A stretch of DNA of 64,000 nt, from NCBI RefSeq assembly GCF_031457955.1, contig NZ_JAVDXN010000004.1, positions 372,001-436,000 of the forward strand, in the 5' to 3' direction. The notes beneath the pieces are model-generated. The model was given only the letters and a program-made list of their open reading frames with translations. It made no database searches and had not been told where the DNA came from. The translations under genes were made by a program, and so were the position numbers. Of this stretch, positions 7,817-16,247 are shown piece by piece (position 1 is the first letter of the stretch; every line of letters begins with the position of its first letter). This DNA is from Mixta sp031457955. GTDB taxonomy: Bacteria > Pseudomonadota > Gammaproteobacteria > Enterobacterales > Enterobacteriaceae.

Positions 7817-8789
7817 ACGTAATAAGCGCGTACCGGCGCCGAAAACCAAACAGCCGTCAAAAAGCAAAGCGCTGAAGGGCGGCTGGCAGGAACAGTGGCG
7901 TTACGCCTGGCGCGGCACGCTCTCCGATATGTGGCGTCAGCCGCTGGCGACGCTGTTAACGGTGATGGTCATCGCTATCTCGCTGACGCTGCCCAGCGTC
8001 TGTTATATGGTGTGGAAAAACGTCAGTCAGGCGGCGGAGCAGTGGTATCCCGCGCCACAGCTGACGCTTTATCTGTCGAAAACGCTGGATGACAGCGCGG
8101 CAGAAAATGTTGTCGCCACGCTGAAGAAAGAGCCGGGCGTGGCAAAGGTCAACTATCTGTCGCGTGAAGAGGCGTTAGGCGAGTTTCGTAACTGGTCAGG
8201 CTTTGGCGGCGCGCTGGATATGCTGGAGCAGAATCCGCTGCCAGCGGTGGTGATCATCACGCCGGAAATGAACTTCCAGAACGAAAATACACTGCAAACG
8301 CTGCGCGATCGCGTGCAGCACGTGGAAGGCGTTGACGATGTGCGCATGGACGATAGCTGGTTTGCCCGTCTGGCGGCGCTGACCGGCCTGGTTGGTCAGG
8401 TCGCGACCATGATCGGCATTCTGATGCTGGTAGCGGTGTTTTTGGTGATTGGTAACAGCGTGCGCCTGAGCATCTTCGCCCGCCGCGATACTATTAACGT
8501 GCAGAAACTGATCGGCGCGACCGACGGCTTTATTCTGCGTCCTTTCCTGTATGGTGGCGCGCTGCTGGGATTTGCCGGGGCATTACTGTCGCTGGTGTTA
8601 TCTGAAATTCTGGTTTTCCGGCTGGAATCGGTAGTGGCGCAGGTGGCGGCGGTGTTCGGCACCACTTTCCGCCTGACCGGGCTCTCCTGGGATGAAAGCC
8701 TGCTGCTGCTGCTGCTGTCGGCCATGATTGGCTGGATCGCCGCGTGGCTGGCGACAGTACAACATTTACGTCGTTTTACGCCACAGTAG
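7806..8789 (+). CDS. ftsX: Cell division protein FtsX
   Basis: 327 residues, starting at GTG 7806 behind a GGAGG-type site (ACGGAGGCGATC) and overlapping ftsE. Four membrane segments: one near residues 45-65 (VMVIAISLTLPSVCYMV) and three in the C-terminal half, with the large periplasmic loop between the first two (FGGALDMLEQNPLPAVV). The basic cytoplasmic N-terminus (KRNKRVPAPKTKQ) is shorter than in E. coli FtsX (352 residues). Partner of FtsE in septal amidase control. Confidence 0.95.
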   Translation: MANKRNKRVPAPKTKQPSKSKALKGGWQEQWRYAWRGTLSDMWRQPLATLLTVMVIAISLTLPSVCYMVWKNVSQAAEQWYPAPQLTLYLSKTLDDSAAENVVATLKKEPGVAKVNYLSREEALGEFRNWSGFGGALDMLEQNPLPAVVIITPEMNFQNENTLQTLRDRVQHVEGVDDVRMDDSWFARLAALTGLVGQVATMIGILMLVAVFLVIGNSVRLSIFARRDTINVQKLIGATDGFILRPFLYGGALLGFAGALLSLVLSEILVFRLESVVAQVAAVFGTTFRLTGLSWDESLLLLLLSAMIGWIAAWLATVQHLRRFTPQ

Positions 8790-8890
8790 CGATTTTTTGG
8801 TATAATCTTCCTCTGCTGCATGACGCTTGTGCCGCAGAGGAAGTCCGCTCGGATTTCTCCCTGTCTGTCACAATCATATCATCCGTATCT

Positions 8891-8932
8891 TGTGTATAAA
8901 ATATTCACGTTGTAAAGTGAACTTGTGGATAA
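8891..8932 (-). promoter_or_regulatory. Two DnaA boxes upstream of rpoH
   Basis: TGTGTATAA at 8891-8899 and TGTGGATAA at 8924-8932 read on the minus strand as TTATACACA and TTATCCACA, both matching the DnaA box TTATNCACA. DnaA is known to repress some rpoH promoters in E. coli, and the boxes lie in the equivalent place. Binding here is inferred from the match. Confidence 0.75.
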
Positions 8933-8945
8933 CTTCACTCTCTAA
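8919..8945 (+). promoter_or_regulatory. Sigma-E promoter of rpoH (P3-like)
   Basis: The -35 element GAACTT at 8919-8924 and a -10 element TCTAA at 8941-8945 are separated by 16 bp. This matches the sigma-E consensus and closely resembles E. coli rpoH P3, including the overlapping TTGTGGATAA DnaA box. It would raise RpoH under envelope stress or extreme heat. Confidence 0.75.
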
Positions 8946-9051
8946 TGAAGTAGCACAGATTGCTTTGGGGTTTCGTTGCCGATTCCTGTACCCTGGTGAA
9001 TCGCGCAAAAGGAAATCGTGCGGCAATATTATTAATTATGTGAGGGTTTGA

Positions 9052-9909
9052 ATGACCAAAGAAATGCACACTTTAGCTATTGCTCCTCTTGGTAACCTGG
9101 AATCCTATATTCGGGCTGCTAATACCTGGCCGATGCTGACGGCAGAAGAGGAAAAAGCGCTGGCTGAACGGCTGCATTACCAGGGCGATCTGGATGCGGC
9201 TAAAACGCTGATCCTGTCTCACCTCCGCTTTGTTGTTCATATCGCTCGTAACTATGCGGGCTATGGCCTGCCGCAGGCGGATCTGATTCAGGAAGGTAAT
9301 ATCGGCCTGATGAAAGCGGTACGCCGCTTTAACCCTGAAGTCGGGGTTCGCCTGGTTTCTTTTGCTGTTCACTGGATTAAAGCGGAAATTCACGAATATG
9401 TGCTGCGTAACTGGCGTATCGTGAAGGTCGCGACCACCAAAGCACAGCGCAAGCTATTCTTTAACCTGCGTAAAACCAAGCAGCGTCTGGGCTGGTTTAA
9501 TCAGGATGAAGTTGAAATGGTGGCGCGCGAGCTGGGCGTGAGCAGCAAAGATGTGCGTGAAATGGAATCGCGCATGGCCGCTCAGGATATGACGTTCGAT
9601 TTAACGTCAGAAGATGAATCAGGCGAAGGCAAAAGCATGGCGCCGGTGCTTTATCTACAGGATAAAACCTCTGACTTTGCCGACGGCATTGAAGAAGACA
9701 ACTGGGAAATGCACGCGGCAGATAAACTGAGCGACGCGCTGCAGGGGCTGGACGAACGCAGCCAGCATATTATCCGCGCCCGTTGGCTGGATGATGACAA
9801 CAAAACCACGCTGCAGGAGCTGGCCGATAAATACGGCGTTTCAGCGGAGCGCGTGCGTCAGCTTGAGAAAAACGCGATGAAAAAATTGCGGGTAGCAATC
9901 GAAGCCTAA
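9052..9909 (+). CDS. rpoH: RNA polymerase sigma factor RpoH (sigma-32)
   Basis: 285 residues, near-identical to E. coli sigma-32, directing heat-shock transcription. Visible are region 2 (DLIQEGNIGLMKAVRRFNP, SFAVHWIKAEIHEYVLRNWR), the RpoH box QRKLFFNLR and the region 4.2 helix-turn-helix (TTLQELADKYGVSAERVRQLE). Translation of this mRNA is temperature-controlled in relatives through 5' secondary structure; a strong ribosome site (TGAGGG) precedes the ATG. It follows ftsX by 262 bp of promoter DNA. Confidence 0.97.
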   Translation: MTKEMHTLAIAPLGNLESYIRAANTWPMLTAEEEKALAERLHYQGDLDAAKTLILSHLRFVVHIARNYAGYGLPQADLIQEGNIGLMKAVRRFNPEVGVRLVSFAVHWIKAEIHEYVLRNWRIVKVATTKAQRKLFFNLRKTKQRLGWFNQDEVEMVARELGVSSKDVREMESRMAAQDMTFDLTSEDESGEGKSMAPVLYLQDKTSDFADGIEEDNWEMHAADKLSDALQGLDERSQHIIRARWLDDDNKTTLQELADKYGVSAERVRQLEKNAMKKLRVAIEA

Positions 9910-9924
9910 AGCTTGATTGCCATC

Positions 9925-9952
9925 GGGGCGGCTTAACAGGCCGCCCTTTTTT
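9925..9952 (+). terminator. rpoH intrinsic terminator
   Basis: A 7-bp GC stem GGGCGGC / GCCGCCC with a short TTAACAG loop is followed by six T residues, 16 bp after the rpoH stop codon. Confidence 0.88.
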
Positions 9953-9998
9953 ATGGTCATTTACCGGCAATATTACGCTGTCTTCCGCTAAAAACCGC

Positions 9999-10394
9999 TT
10001 ACTCGACAGTATAGACCCAACCGTCAGCCTGCGTACGAAAGCCACAAGCCTGCATAAACGCCGCAATCGCCTGCTGATCGGCCGTGCCGTCATCAGCTAT
10101 CCACCAGTGCGTCACCGAGCTGTTTTGCGCCATCACCTCTTCCAGCAGATATTGACCGACGCCGCGCCGCCGGGTTACCTCTCTGACCTCCAGCTTTGCC
10201 AGTTCGCCCTGCGTACCGCGTATATCCAACGCCACCGCCGCCAGCAGACGTTCGTTAAAACGCGCGGCGTAAAGCCGATGGTTTTCATTAAGCGTGTTTT
10301 CCAGCGCGTCACAATCCACGCCAGGCCAGATTTTGCCAAGATCGATCCGATCCTGCGCGCCCAGCTGTTGCAGTCGAATAATGGTTAATTTCAT
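9999..10394 (-). CDS. panM: PanD maturation / CoA-responsive acetyltransferase-like protein PanM (PanZ)
   Basis: 131 residues with a GNAT fold. PanM triggers self-cleavage of pro-PanD, forming the pyruvoyl aspartate decarboxylase for beta-alanine and pantothenate, and limits it when acetyl-CoA is high. The match to E. coli PanM is strong: MKLTIIRL, HRLYAARFNERLLAAV and the acetyl-CoA-binding VREVTRRRGVGQYLLEEV. Position between rpoH and livK is conserved, though E. coli has livJ between rpoH and panM and none is present here. Confidence 0.92.
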   Translation of the reverse strand: MKLTIIRLQQLGAQDRIDLGKIWPGVDCDALENTLNENHRLYAARFNERLLAAVALDIRGTQGELAKLEVREVTRRRGVGQYLLEEVMAQNSSVTHWWIADDGTADQQAIAAFMQACGFRTQADGWVYTVE

Positions 10395-10796
10395 GTAATA
10401 AGCCGCCCCTGGGTAAAAGGCATATTGTAGCGAAAATGTTCAAAAAATGACGTGTAACTTTTTCTGTACGAAAACAAAGCAATCTGTTTTTTGCCGCGCG
10501 GATATTCCCGGTAAACACTTAAGAGATGCCAAAGCGCCAGCATAATGCGCTGGAAAAGTGCCTAAAACACCACCGTAACTGCCAGATGATTGCTCTGTGA
10601 CAGCGGCCAGATTTTGATTATCTCAGTTGATTTACAGAATAAAACTCCTGTTTAATGAACTGAAAATAAAGCGTTATTTATAAATAATGCGTGGGTATAG
10701 TTCTAACTGGTTAACATTAAACAAGTTTTGTTCTATAGCCGCTAAAAATAATCAAAACACACATCACAACAGACACAACAGATGGGGAAAGTCAGG
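10395..10796. other. panM-livK intergenic region
   Basis: About 400 bp of AT-rich DNA without a credible reading frame, between two divergent genes. It should carry the livK promoter and, by analogy with E. coli, leucine/Lrp-responsive sites, but I could not assign boxes with confidence. The last 25 bp before livK are CA-rich (see separate entry). Confidence 0.6.
10756..10781 (+). promoter_or_regulatory. CA-rich leader of livK, possible GcvB sRNA target
   Basis: The stretch contains ACACACATCACAACAG and ACACAACAG directly upstream of the ribosome site. GcvB sRNA represses livJ/livK and other transporter mRNAs in enterobacteria by pairing its GU-rich R1 region with such CA-rich sequence. The composition is seen directly; the pairing is inferred. 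Confidence 0.45.
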
Positions 10797-11912
10797 ATGA
10801 AGAGAAATAAAGGTCGCGTAATGCTGGCAGGGTGTATGGCGCTGGCAATGAGCCAGGCCGCGCTGGCAGAAGATATCAAAGTGGCTATTGTTGGCGCGAT
10901 GTCAGGCCCGGTCGCGCAGTATGGCGATATGCAGTTTACCGGCGCTACCCAGGCAATTGCCGACATTAACGCCAAAGGCGGCGTGAACGGCAATAAGCTG
11001 GTCGCAGTGAAATATGATGATGCCTGCGACCCTAAACAGGCGGTAGCGGTTGCTAACAAAGTGATTAACGAAGGCATTCGTTATGTGATCGGCCACCTCT
11101 GTTCTTCCTCCACGCAGCCCGCTTCCGATATTTATGAAGACGAAGGCGTGCTGATGATTACACCGGCCGCCACCGCAGCCGATCTGACTTCCCGCGGCTA
11201 TCAGCTGATTATGCGTACCACCGGCCTGGATTCCGATCAGGGCCCAACCGCCGCCAAATATATCCTCGACACCATTAAACCGCAGCGCATCGCCATCGTG
11301 CATGACAAGCAGCAATACGGCGAAGGCCTGGCGCGCTCGGTGCAGGAAAGCCTGAAAAAAGCCAACGCGCCAGTTGCGCTGTTTGAAGGCATTACCGCAG
11401 GCGATAAAGATTTCTCTACGCTGATCGCGCGTCTGAAAAAAGAGAATATCGATTTCGTCTATTTCGGTGGCTACTACCCGGAAATGGGCCAGATTGTGCG
11501 CCAGGCACGCGCTGCCGGTATGAAAACCCAGTTTATGGGCCCGGAAGGGGTGGGTAACGCTTCCCTTTCTAACATTGCTGGCGCGGCGTCCGAAGGCATG
11601 CTGGTTACCCTGCCGAAACGCTATGACCAGGTTGAGGCGAACCAGCCGATCGTTAATGCGATTAAGGCGAAAAAGCTGGATGCAACCGGCCCGTTCGTCT
11701 GGACAACCTATGCGGCGCTACAGTCGCTGGTGGCCGGTATTGAACGCAGCAAAAGCGAAGAACCGGCGGATATTGCCAAAAACCTGAAAGAAGGCCAGCC
11801 GGTGCCGACCGTGATGGGCGATCTGAGCTGGGATCAAAAAGGCGACCTGAAAGGATTTGAATTTGGCGTCTTCAAATGGCACGCCGACGGCACCTCAACC
11901 GCAGTGAAATAA
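10797..11912 (+). CDS. livK: Branched-chain amino acid periplasmic binding protein LivK
   Basis: 371 residues with a Sec signal peptide (MKRNKGRVMLAGCMALAMSQ, cleaved before AEDIKVAIVGAMSG). It binds leucine, and possibly isoleucine and valine, for the LivHMGF transporter. Conserved motifs: YDDACDPKQAVAVANKV, IGHLCSSSTQPASDIYEDEG and IVHDKQQYGEGLA. The ATG at 10797 has GGAAAGTCAGG upstream and fits family start MKRN; the ATG at 10782 lacks a site. The sequence has features of both LivJ and LivK; position favours livK. It appears to be the only binding protein in this cluster. Confidence 0.92.
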   Translation: MKRNKGRVMLAGCMALAMSQAALAEDIKVAIVGAMSGPVAQYGDMQFTGATQAIADINAKGGVNGNKLVAVKYDDACDPKQAVAVANKVINEGIRYVIGHLCSSSTQPASDIYEDEGVLMITPAATAADLTSRGYQLIMRTTGLDSDQGPTAAKYILDTIKPQRIAIVHDKQQYGEGLARSVQESLKKANAPVALFEGITAGDKDFSTLIARLKKENIDFVYFGGYYPEMGQIVRQARAAGMKTQFMGPEGVGNASLSNIAGAASEGMLVTLPKRYDQVEANQPIVNAIKAKKLDATGPFVWTTYAALQSLVAGIERSKSEEPADIAKNLKEGQPVPTVMGDLSWDQKGDLKGFEFGVFKWHADGTSTAVK

Positions 11913-11939
11913 AGCACCCGCTTTAACGGCTGGCAGTCC

Positions 11940-11970
11940 GGGGTCAGGCTGCGCCTGGCCCCTGTTCTAT
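11940..11970 (+). terminator. Hairpin between livK and livH (attenuator)
   Basis: A 10-bp stem GGGGTCAGGC / GCCTGGCCCC (one G-T pair) with a three-base loop is followed by a moderately T-rich stretch. Such hairpins after binding-protein genes usually lower expression of the downstream permease genes or protect the binding-protein mRNA. Confidence 0.65.
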
Positions 11971-12041
11971 CCTGCATTTCGTGAAGACGGACGTTTTTTT
12001 GCTGCGGGCAATGCCTGCGCAGCTTTGTTGGGGTTTATCTT

Positions 12042-12968
12042 ATGTCCGAGCAGTTTCTCTATTTTATTCAGCAGTTGCTTAACGGCGTAACCTTAGGCAG
12101 CACCTACGCGCTGATCGCCATCGGCTACACCATGGTGTATGGCATTATCGGCATGATCAACTTCGCTCACGGCGAAGTCTATATGATCGGCAGCTATGTC
12201 TCTTTTATCGTTATCGCCGCCCTGATGATGGTCGGCATTGATGTGGGTTGGGTATTAATCGGTGCGGGTTTCCTCGCAGCGATTGTTATCGCTAGCGCTT
12301 ACGGCTGGAGCATTGAGCGCGTCGCTTATAAGCCAGTGCGCTCTTCCAAGCGCCTGATTGCGCTGATCTCCGCCATCGGAATGTCTATTTTCCTGCAGAA
12401 CTATGTCAGCCTGACGCAAGGCTCACGCGATCTCGCGCTGCCGGGCCTGGTCAGTGGTCAGCTGACGCTGGGCGAAAGCAACGGATTCGCCGCCACCATT
12501 AGCACCATGCAGGTGGTGATCTGGCTGGTAACATTCCTCGCCATGCTGGCGCTGACGCTGTTTATCCGTTATTCACGCATGGGTCGCGCCTGCCGCGCCT
12601 GCGCCGAAGATCTCAAAATGGCCAGCCTGCTGGGCATCAATACCGATCGGGTGATCTCGCTGACCTTTATCATCGGTGCGGCGATGGCAGCGGTGGCGGG
12701 CGTGCTGCTGGGGCAGTTTTATGGCGTCATCAACCCCTATATCGGCTTTATGGCGGGCATGAAGGCCTTTACCGCCGCCGTGCTGGGCGGCATCGGCAGT
12801 ATTCCCGGCGCGATGCTGGGCGGCCTGGTGTTAGGTATCGCTGAAGCGCTGACATCGGCTTATCTCAGCACTGAATATAAAGATGTGGTCTCGTTTGCGC
12901 TGTTGATTGTGGTTCTGCTGGTTATGCCGACGGGTATCCTCGGTCGTCCGGAGGTAGAAAAAGTATGA
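12042..12968 (+). CDS. livH: Branched-chain amino acid ABC permease LivH
   Basis: 308 residues, the E. coli LivH length, with about eight membrane segments. Inner-membrane subunit of the Liv transporter. Family motifs: LLNGVTLGSTYALIAIGYTMVYG, INFAHGEVYMIG and the ABC-ATPase contact region FTAAVLGGIGSIPGAMLGG. Its end overlaps livM by 4 bp (ATGA). Confidence 0.95.
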   Translation: MSEQFLYFIQQLLNGVTLGSTYALIAIGYTMVYGIIGMINFAHGEVYMIGSYVSFIVIAALMMVGIDVGWVLIGAGFLAAIVIASAYGWSIERVAYKPVRSSKRLIALISAIGMSIFLQNYVSLTQGSRDLALPGLVSGQLTLGESNGFAATISTMQVVIWLVTFLAMLALTLFIRYSRMGRACRACAEDLKMASLLGINTDRVISLTFIIGAAMAAVAGVLLGQFYGVINPYIGFMAGMKAFTAAVLGGIGSIPGAMLGGLVLGIAEALTSAYLSTEYKDVVSFALLIVVLLVMPTGILGRPEVEKV

Positions 12969-14239
12969 AGCCCGCTCACTTTTTTAATGCCGTTATGTCG
13001 GCATTGATGCTGTTAGTTCTTGCCGCCTTCTTTATGGGAATGCGCCTTAACCTCGACGGCACACGGCTGGTAGTGAATAACGCAGGCAGCGTGCGCTGGA
13101 ACTGGATCGCCATCGGCTGTGCCGTGGTGTTTGTTTTCCAGCTCTTACGCCCGCTTATCGGACGCAGCCTGAAGCGCAGCGGCGGTAGCGGATTTGTGCT
13201 GCCGAGTTTTGACGGCACGACGCCAAAGCAGAAGCTGCTGGCGCTGTTGCTTATCGTCGCGGCGGTGATCTGGCCGTTTATTGTCTCGCGCGGCACGGTG
13301 GATATCGCTACGCTCACGCTGATTTACGTCATGCTTGGGCTGGGGCTGAACGTGGTGGTGGGGCTGTCTGGCCTGCTGGTGCTGGGCTACGGCGGCTTTT
13401 ACGCCATCGGCGCCTACACCTTCGCGCTGCTTAATCACTATTACGGCCTGGGATTCTGGCAATGCCTGCCGCTGGCGGGGCTGGTTTCTGCCTTGTTTGG
13501 CCTGCTGCTGGGCTTTCCGGTGCTGCGTCTGCGCGGCGATTATCTGGCAATTGTTACCCTCGGCTTTGGTGAAATCGTCCGTATCCTGTTGCTGAACAAC
13601 ACCGCCATTACCGGCGGGCCGAACGGTATCAGCCAGATCCCGAAACCGACCTTTTTCGGTCTGGAGTTTAACCGCAGCGCGCGCGACGGCGGCTGGGATA
13701 CTTTTCATCACTTCTTTAACCTGAAATACGATCCCAGCGATCGCATTATTTTTCTCTATCTGGTGGCGCTGCTGCTGGTGGTGCTGACGCTGTTTGTGAT
13801 CAACCGTTTACTGCGTATGCCGTTGGGCCGCGCCTGGGAAGCGCTGCGTGAAGATGAGATCGCCTGCCGCTCTTTGGGCCTGAGTCCAACGCGTATCAAG
13901 CTGACCGCCTTTACCATCAGCGCCGCGTTTGCCGGTTTCGCCGGTAGCCTATTTGCCGCGCGTCAGGGGTTTATCAGCCCGGAATCTTTTACCTTTGCCG
14001 AATCGGCCTTTGTGCTGGCGATCGTGGTGCTGGGCGGTATGGGCTCGCAGTTTGCGGTAATCCTGGCGGCGATTCTGCTGGTGGTTTCGCGTGAGCTGAT
14101 GCGTGATTTGAATGAATACAGCATGCTGGTGCTGGGCGCGCTGATGGTGCTGATGATGATTTGGCGTCCGCAGGGATTATTGCCGATGCAGCGACCGCAT
14201 CTGAAGCTGAAGGACAAGCAACAGGGAGAGCAGGCATGA
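12965..14239 (+). CDS. livM: Branched-chain amino acid ABC permease LivM
   Basis: 424 residues, second permease of the Liv system. It has about ten membrane segments, including extra N-terminal helices typical of LivM. Motifs: MLGLGLNVVVGLSGLLVLGYGGFYAIGAY, the conserved RLRGDYLAIVTLGFGEIVRI and the coupling region VVLGGMGSQFAVILAA. It overlaps livH at the start and livG at the end (ATGA), consistent with one operon. Confidence 0.95.
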   Translation: MKPAHFFNAVMSALMLLVLAAFFMGMRLNLDGTRLVVNNAGSVRWNWIAIGCAVVFVFQLLRPLIGRSLKRSGGSGFVLPSFDGTTPKQKLLALLLIVAAVIWPFIVSRGTVDIATLTLIYVMLGLGLNVVVGLSGLLVLGYGGFYAIGAYTFALLNHYYGLGFWQCLPLAGLVSALFGLLLGFPVLRLRGDYLAIVTLGFGEIVRILLLNNTAITGGPNGISQIPKPTFFGLEFNRSARDGGWDTFHHFFNLKYDPSDRIIFLYLVALLLVVLTLFVINRLLRMPLGRAWEALREDEIACRSLGLSPTRIKLTAFTISAAFAGFAGSLFAARQGFISPESFTFAESAFVLAIVVLGGMGSQFAVILAAILLVVSRELMRDLNEYSMLVLGALMVLMMIWRPQGLLPMQRPHLKLKDKQQGEQA

Positions 14240-15003
14240 GTCAGCCTTTATTAACGGTGGAAGGCCTGATGATGCGTTTCGGCGGCCTGCTGGCGGTCAA
14301 TAACGTCGCGCTGGAGCTGCATCCGCAGGAGATCGTGTCATTAATCGGCCCGAACGGCGCAGGCAAAACCACGGTGTTTAACTGCCTGACCGGCTTTTAT
14401 AAGCCAAGCGGCGGATCGATTCGCTTAGGCGATCGCCAGCTGGCGGGGCTGCCGGGCCAGCAAATTGCGCGTATGGGCATTGTGCGCACCTTTCAGCACG
14501 TGCGTCTGTTTCGTGAAATGACGGTGATTGAAAATCTGCTGGTGGCGCAGCATCAGCATTTGAAAAGCGGCCTGTTTTCCGGCCTGTTGAAAACCCCGGC
14601 TTTCCGGCGAAGTGAAAGCGAGGCGCTGGATCAGGCCGCCAGCTGGTTGCGGCGTGTGGGTCTGTTGGAAATGGCTAACCGGCAGGCGGGCAATTTGGCT
14701 TATGGCCAGCAGCGACGGCTGGAAATCGCCCGCTGCATGGTAACGCGCCCGGAAATCCTGATGCTGGATGAACCAGCGGCGGGGCTTAACCCGAAAGAGA
14801 CGCATGAGCTGGATGCGCTGATTGCAGAGCTGCGCGGCGAACATAAGGTGACGGTGCTGCTTATCGAACATGATATGAAACTGGTGATGGGGATTTCCGA
14901 TCGTATCTACGTGGTTAATCAGGGGACGCCGCTGGCAAACGGCACGCCGGAAGAAGTACGTAACAACCCGGACGTGATCCGCGCATATTTAGGTGAGGCA
15001 TAA
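14236..15003 (+). CDS. livG: Branched-chain amino acid ABC ATPase LivG
   Basis: 255 residues, exactly the E. coli length. Walker A GPNGAGKTT, Q-loop TFQHVRLF, signature LAYGQQRRLEIARC and Walker B ILMLDEPAAGLNP are intact. The ATG at 14236 overlaps the livM stop and has GGGAGAGCAGGC upstream. A longer in-frame start at 14161 would lie inside livM and is not supported. Confidence 0.95.
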   Translation: MSQPLLTVEGLMMRFGGLLAVNNVALELHPQEIVSLIGPNGAGKTTVFNCLTGFYKPSGGSIRLGDRQLAGLPGQQIARMGIVRTFQHVRLFREMTVIENLLVAQHQHLKSGLFSGLLKTPAFRRSESEALDQAASWLRRVGLLEMANRQAGNLAYGQQRRLEIARCMVTRPEILMLDEPAAGLNPKETHELDALIAELRGEHKVTVLLIEHDMKLVMGISDRIYVVNQGTPLANGTPEEVRNNPDVIRAYLGEA

Positions 15004-15004
15004 A

Positions 15005-15718
15005 ATGGCGAATCCGATGTTAACGCTCAGCAACGTCAGCGCGCATTACGGCAAAATTCAGGCGCTGCATCAGGTGAGTCTGGAGATCAATCAGGGCGAG
15101 ATCGTCACGCTGATTGGCGCGAACGGCGCGGGCAAGACCACGCTGCTGGGCACGCTGTGCGGTGAGCCGCGCGCTTCCGAAGGCACCATCTCATTCGATG
15201 GCAACAACATCACCGACTGGCAAACGGCGCGCATTATGCGCGAGGCGATTGCTATTGTGCCGGAAGGGCGGCGGGTTTTTTCGCGCATGACGGTGGAAGA
15301 GAACCTGGCGATGGGCGGTTTCTTCGCCAGCCGTCAGCAATATCAGCAGCGCATTGCGCAGGTTTATGAGTTGTTTCCGCGCCTGCATGAGCGACGCATC
15401 CAGCGAGCAGGCACCATGTCAGGCGGTGAGCAGCAAATGCTGGCGATTGGTCGCGCGTTAATGAGTCAGCCGCGATTGCTGTTGCTGGACGAACCTTCGC
15501 TGGGACTGGCGCCGATTATCATTCAGCAGATTTTCGATACCATTGAGCAGCTGCGTCAGGAGGGCATGACCATCTTTCTGGTGGAGCAAAACGCCAATCA
15601 GGCATTGAAGCTGGCCGATCGCGGCTACGTACTGGAAAACGGCCACGTGGTGCTGGAAGACAGCGGCGATGCGCTACTGGCTAACGAGGCGGTCCGCAGC
15701 GCCTATCTCGGCGCCTGA
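15005..15718 (+). CDS. livF: Branched-chain amino acid ABC ATPase LivF
   Basis: 237 residues; second ATPase of the Liv transporter. Walker A GANGAGKTT, signature MSGGEQQMLAIGRAL and Walker B LLLLDEPSLGLAP are intact. The chosen ATG starts right after the livG stop with AGGTGAGGCATAA as the ribosome site. Last gene of livKHMGF; repeats begin 11 bp after its stop, so the transcript may run into them. Confidence 0.95.
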   Translation: MANPMLTLSNVSAHYGKIQALHQVSLEINQGEIVTLIGANGAGKTTLLGTLCGEPRASEGTISFDGNNITDWQTARIMREAIAIVPEGRRVFSRMTVEENLAMGGFFASRQQYQQRIAQVYELFPRLHERRIQRAGTMSGGEQQMLAIGRALMSQPRLLLLDEPSLGLAPIIIQQIFDTIEQLRQEGMTIFLVEQNANQALKLADRGYVLENGHVVLEDSGDALLANEAVRSAYLGA

Positions 15719-15728
15719 TCGCGCACCG

Positions 15729-15981
15729 CAGGCGACACCCAACGCCAAGGGATGTCTTAAGCAGGCGACACCCAAAGCCTGGGGAAGTCTTTAACAGACG
15801 ACACTCAAAGCCTGGGGAAGTCTTTAACAGACGACACTGAAGCCCGAAGTTGTCTTAAGCAGACGACACCCAAAGCCTGAGGAAGTCTTTAACAGACGAC
15901 ACTGAAGCCCGAAGTTGTCTTAAACAAGAGACATTGAAGCCCGAAGTTGTCTTAAGCAGGCGACGCCCAAAGCCTGGGGCA
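15729..15981. repeat. Tandem array of 32-33-bp repeats
   Basis: Seven full units and one partial unit follow each other without spacers, beginning at 15729, 15762, 15795, 15828, 15860, 15893, 15925 and 15957. Two sub-types alternate: one with CCAAAGCCTGGGGAAGTC and one with TGAAGCCCGAAGTTGTC, each starting near CAGRCGACAC. The absence of spacers excludes CRISPR. No coding or terminator role is evident. Confidence 0.9.
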
Positions 15982-16089
15982 AGCGGGGTTCCGGCCTGGA
16001 GTAAAGCGTCCCGCGCCATGGAAGGCGCGGGCCGAGCCGGTCATGGATGACGGCAGTTGCGTCTTTACGGAAGGCCGGAACCCCGCTTG
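15980..16089. repeat. Large palindromic element, about 110 bp
   Basis: A perfect 17-bp inverted repeat CAAGCGGGGTTCCGGCC (15980-15996) and its complement (16073-16089) encloses further nested pairing: GTAAAG with CTTTAC, and a central CCCGCGCC / GGCGCGGG stem. It could form a long branched hairpin. It resembles a non-autonomous palindromic element (MITE-like or intergenic repeat unit) but I do not recognise the family; it is not ERIC by sequence. Confidence 0.8.
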
Positions 16090-16090
16090 C

Positions 16091-16242
16091 GTCTTCGCAC
16101 GCCCAGCCAGCGTGTTTATGTCTCCCGCACGCCGAGCCAACGTGTTTACGTCTCCGCACGCCCAGCAAACTCCGCACGCTCAGCAAACTCCGCACGCTCA
16201 GCAAACTTCGCCCGCCCAGCAAACGCTGCCCGCTCAGTGCAA
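16091..16242. repeat. Second tandem array, 29/30-bp and 18-bp units
   Basis: Two units of 29 and 30 bp (16091-16119, 16120-16149) start GTCT and end CGTGTTTA(T/C). They are followed by four 18-bp units at 16153, 16171, 16189 and 16207, of the form TCCGCACGCYCAGCAAAC, and a degenerate fifth to 16242. It ends six bases before the first Pho box of ugpB. Confidence 0.85.
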
Positions 16243-16247
16243 CCTCA

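Noticed and set aside
15729..16242. CRISPR array
   Set aside because: Repeats are directly adjacent without unique spacers, units differ in sequence, and no cas genes are near.
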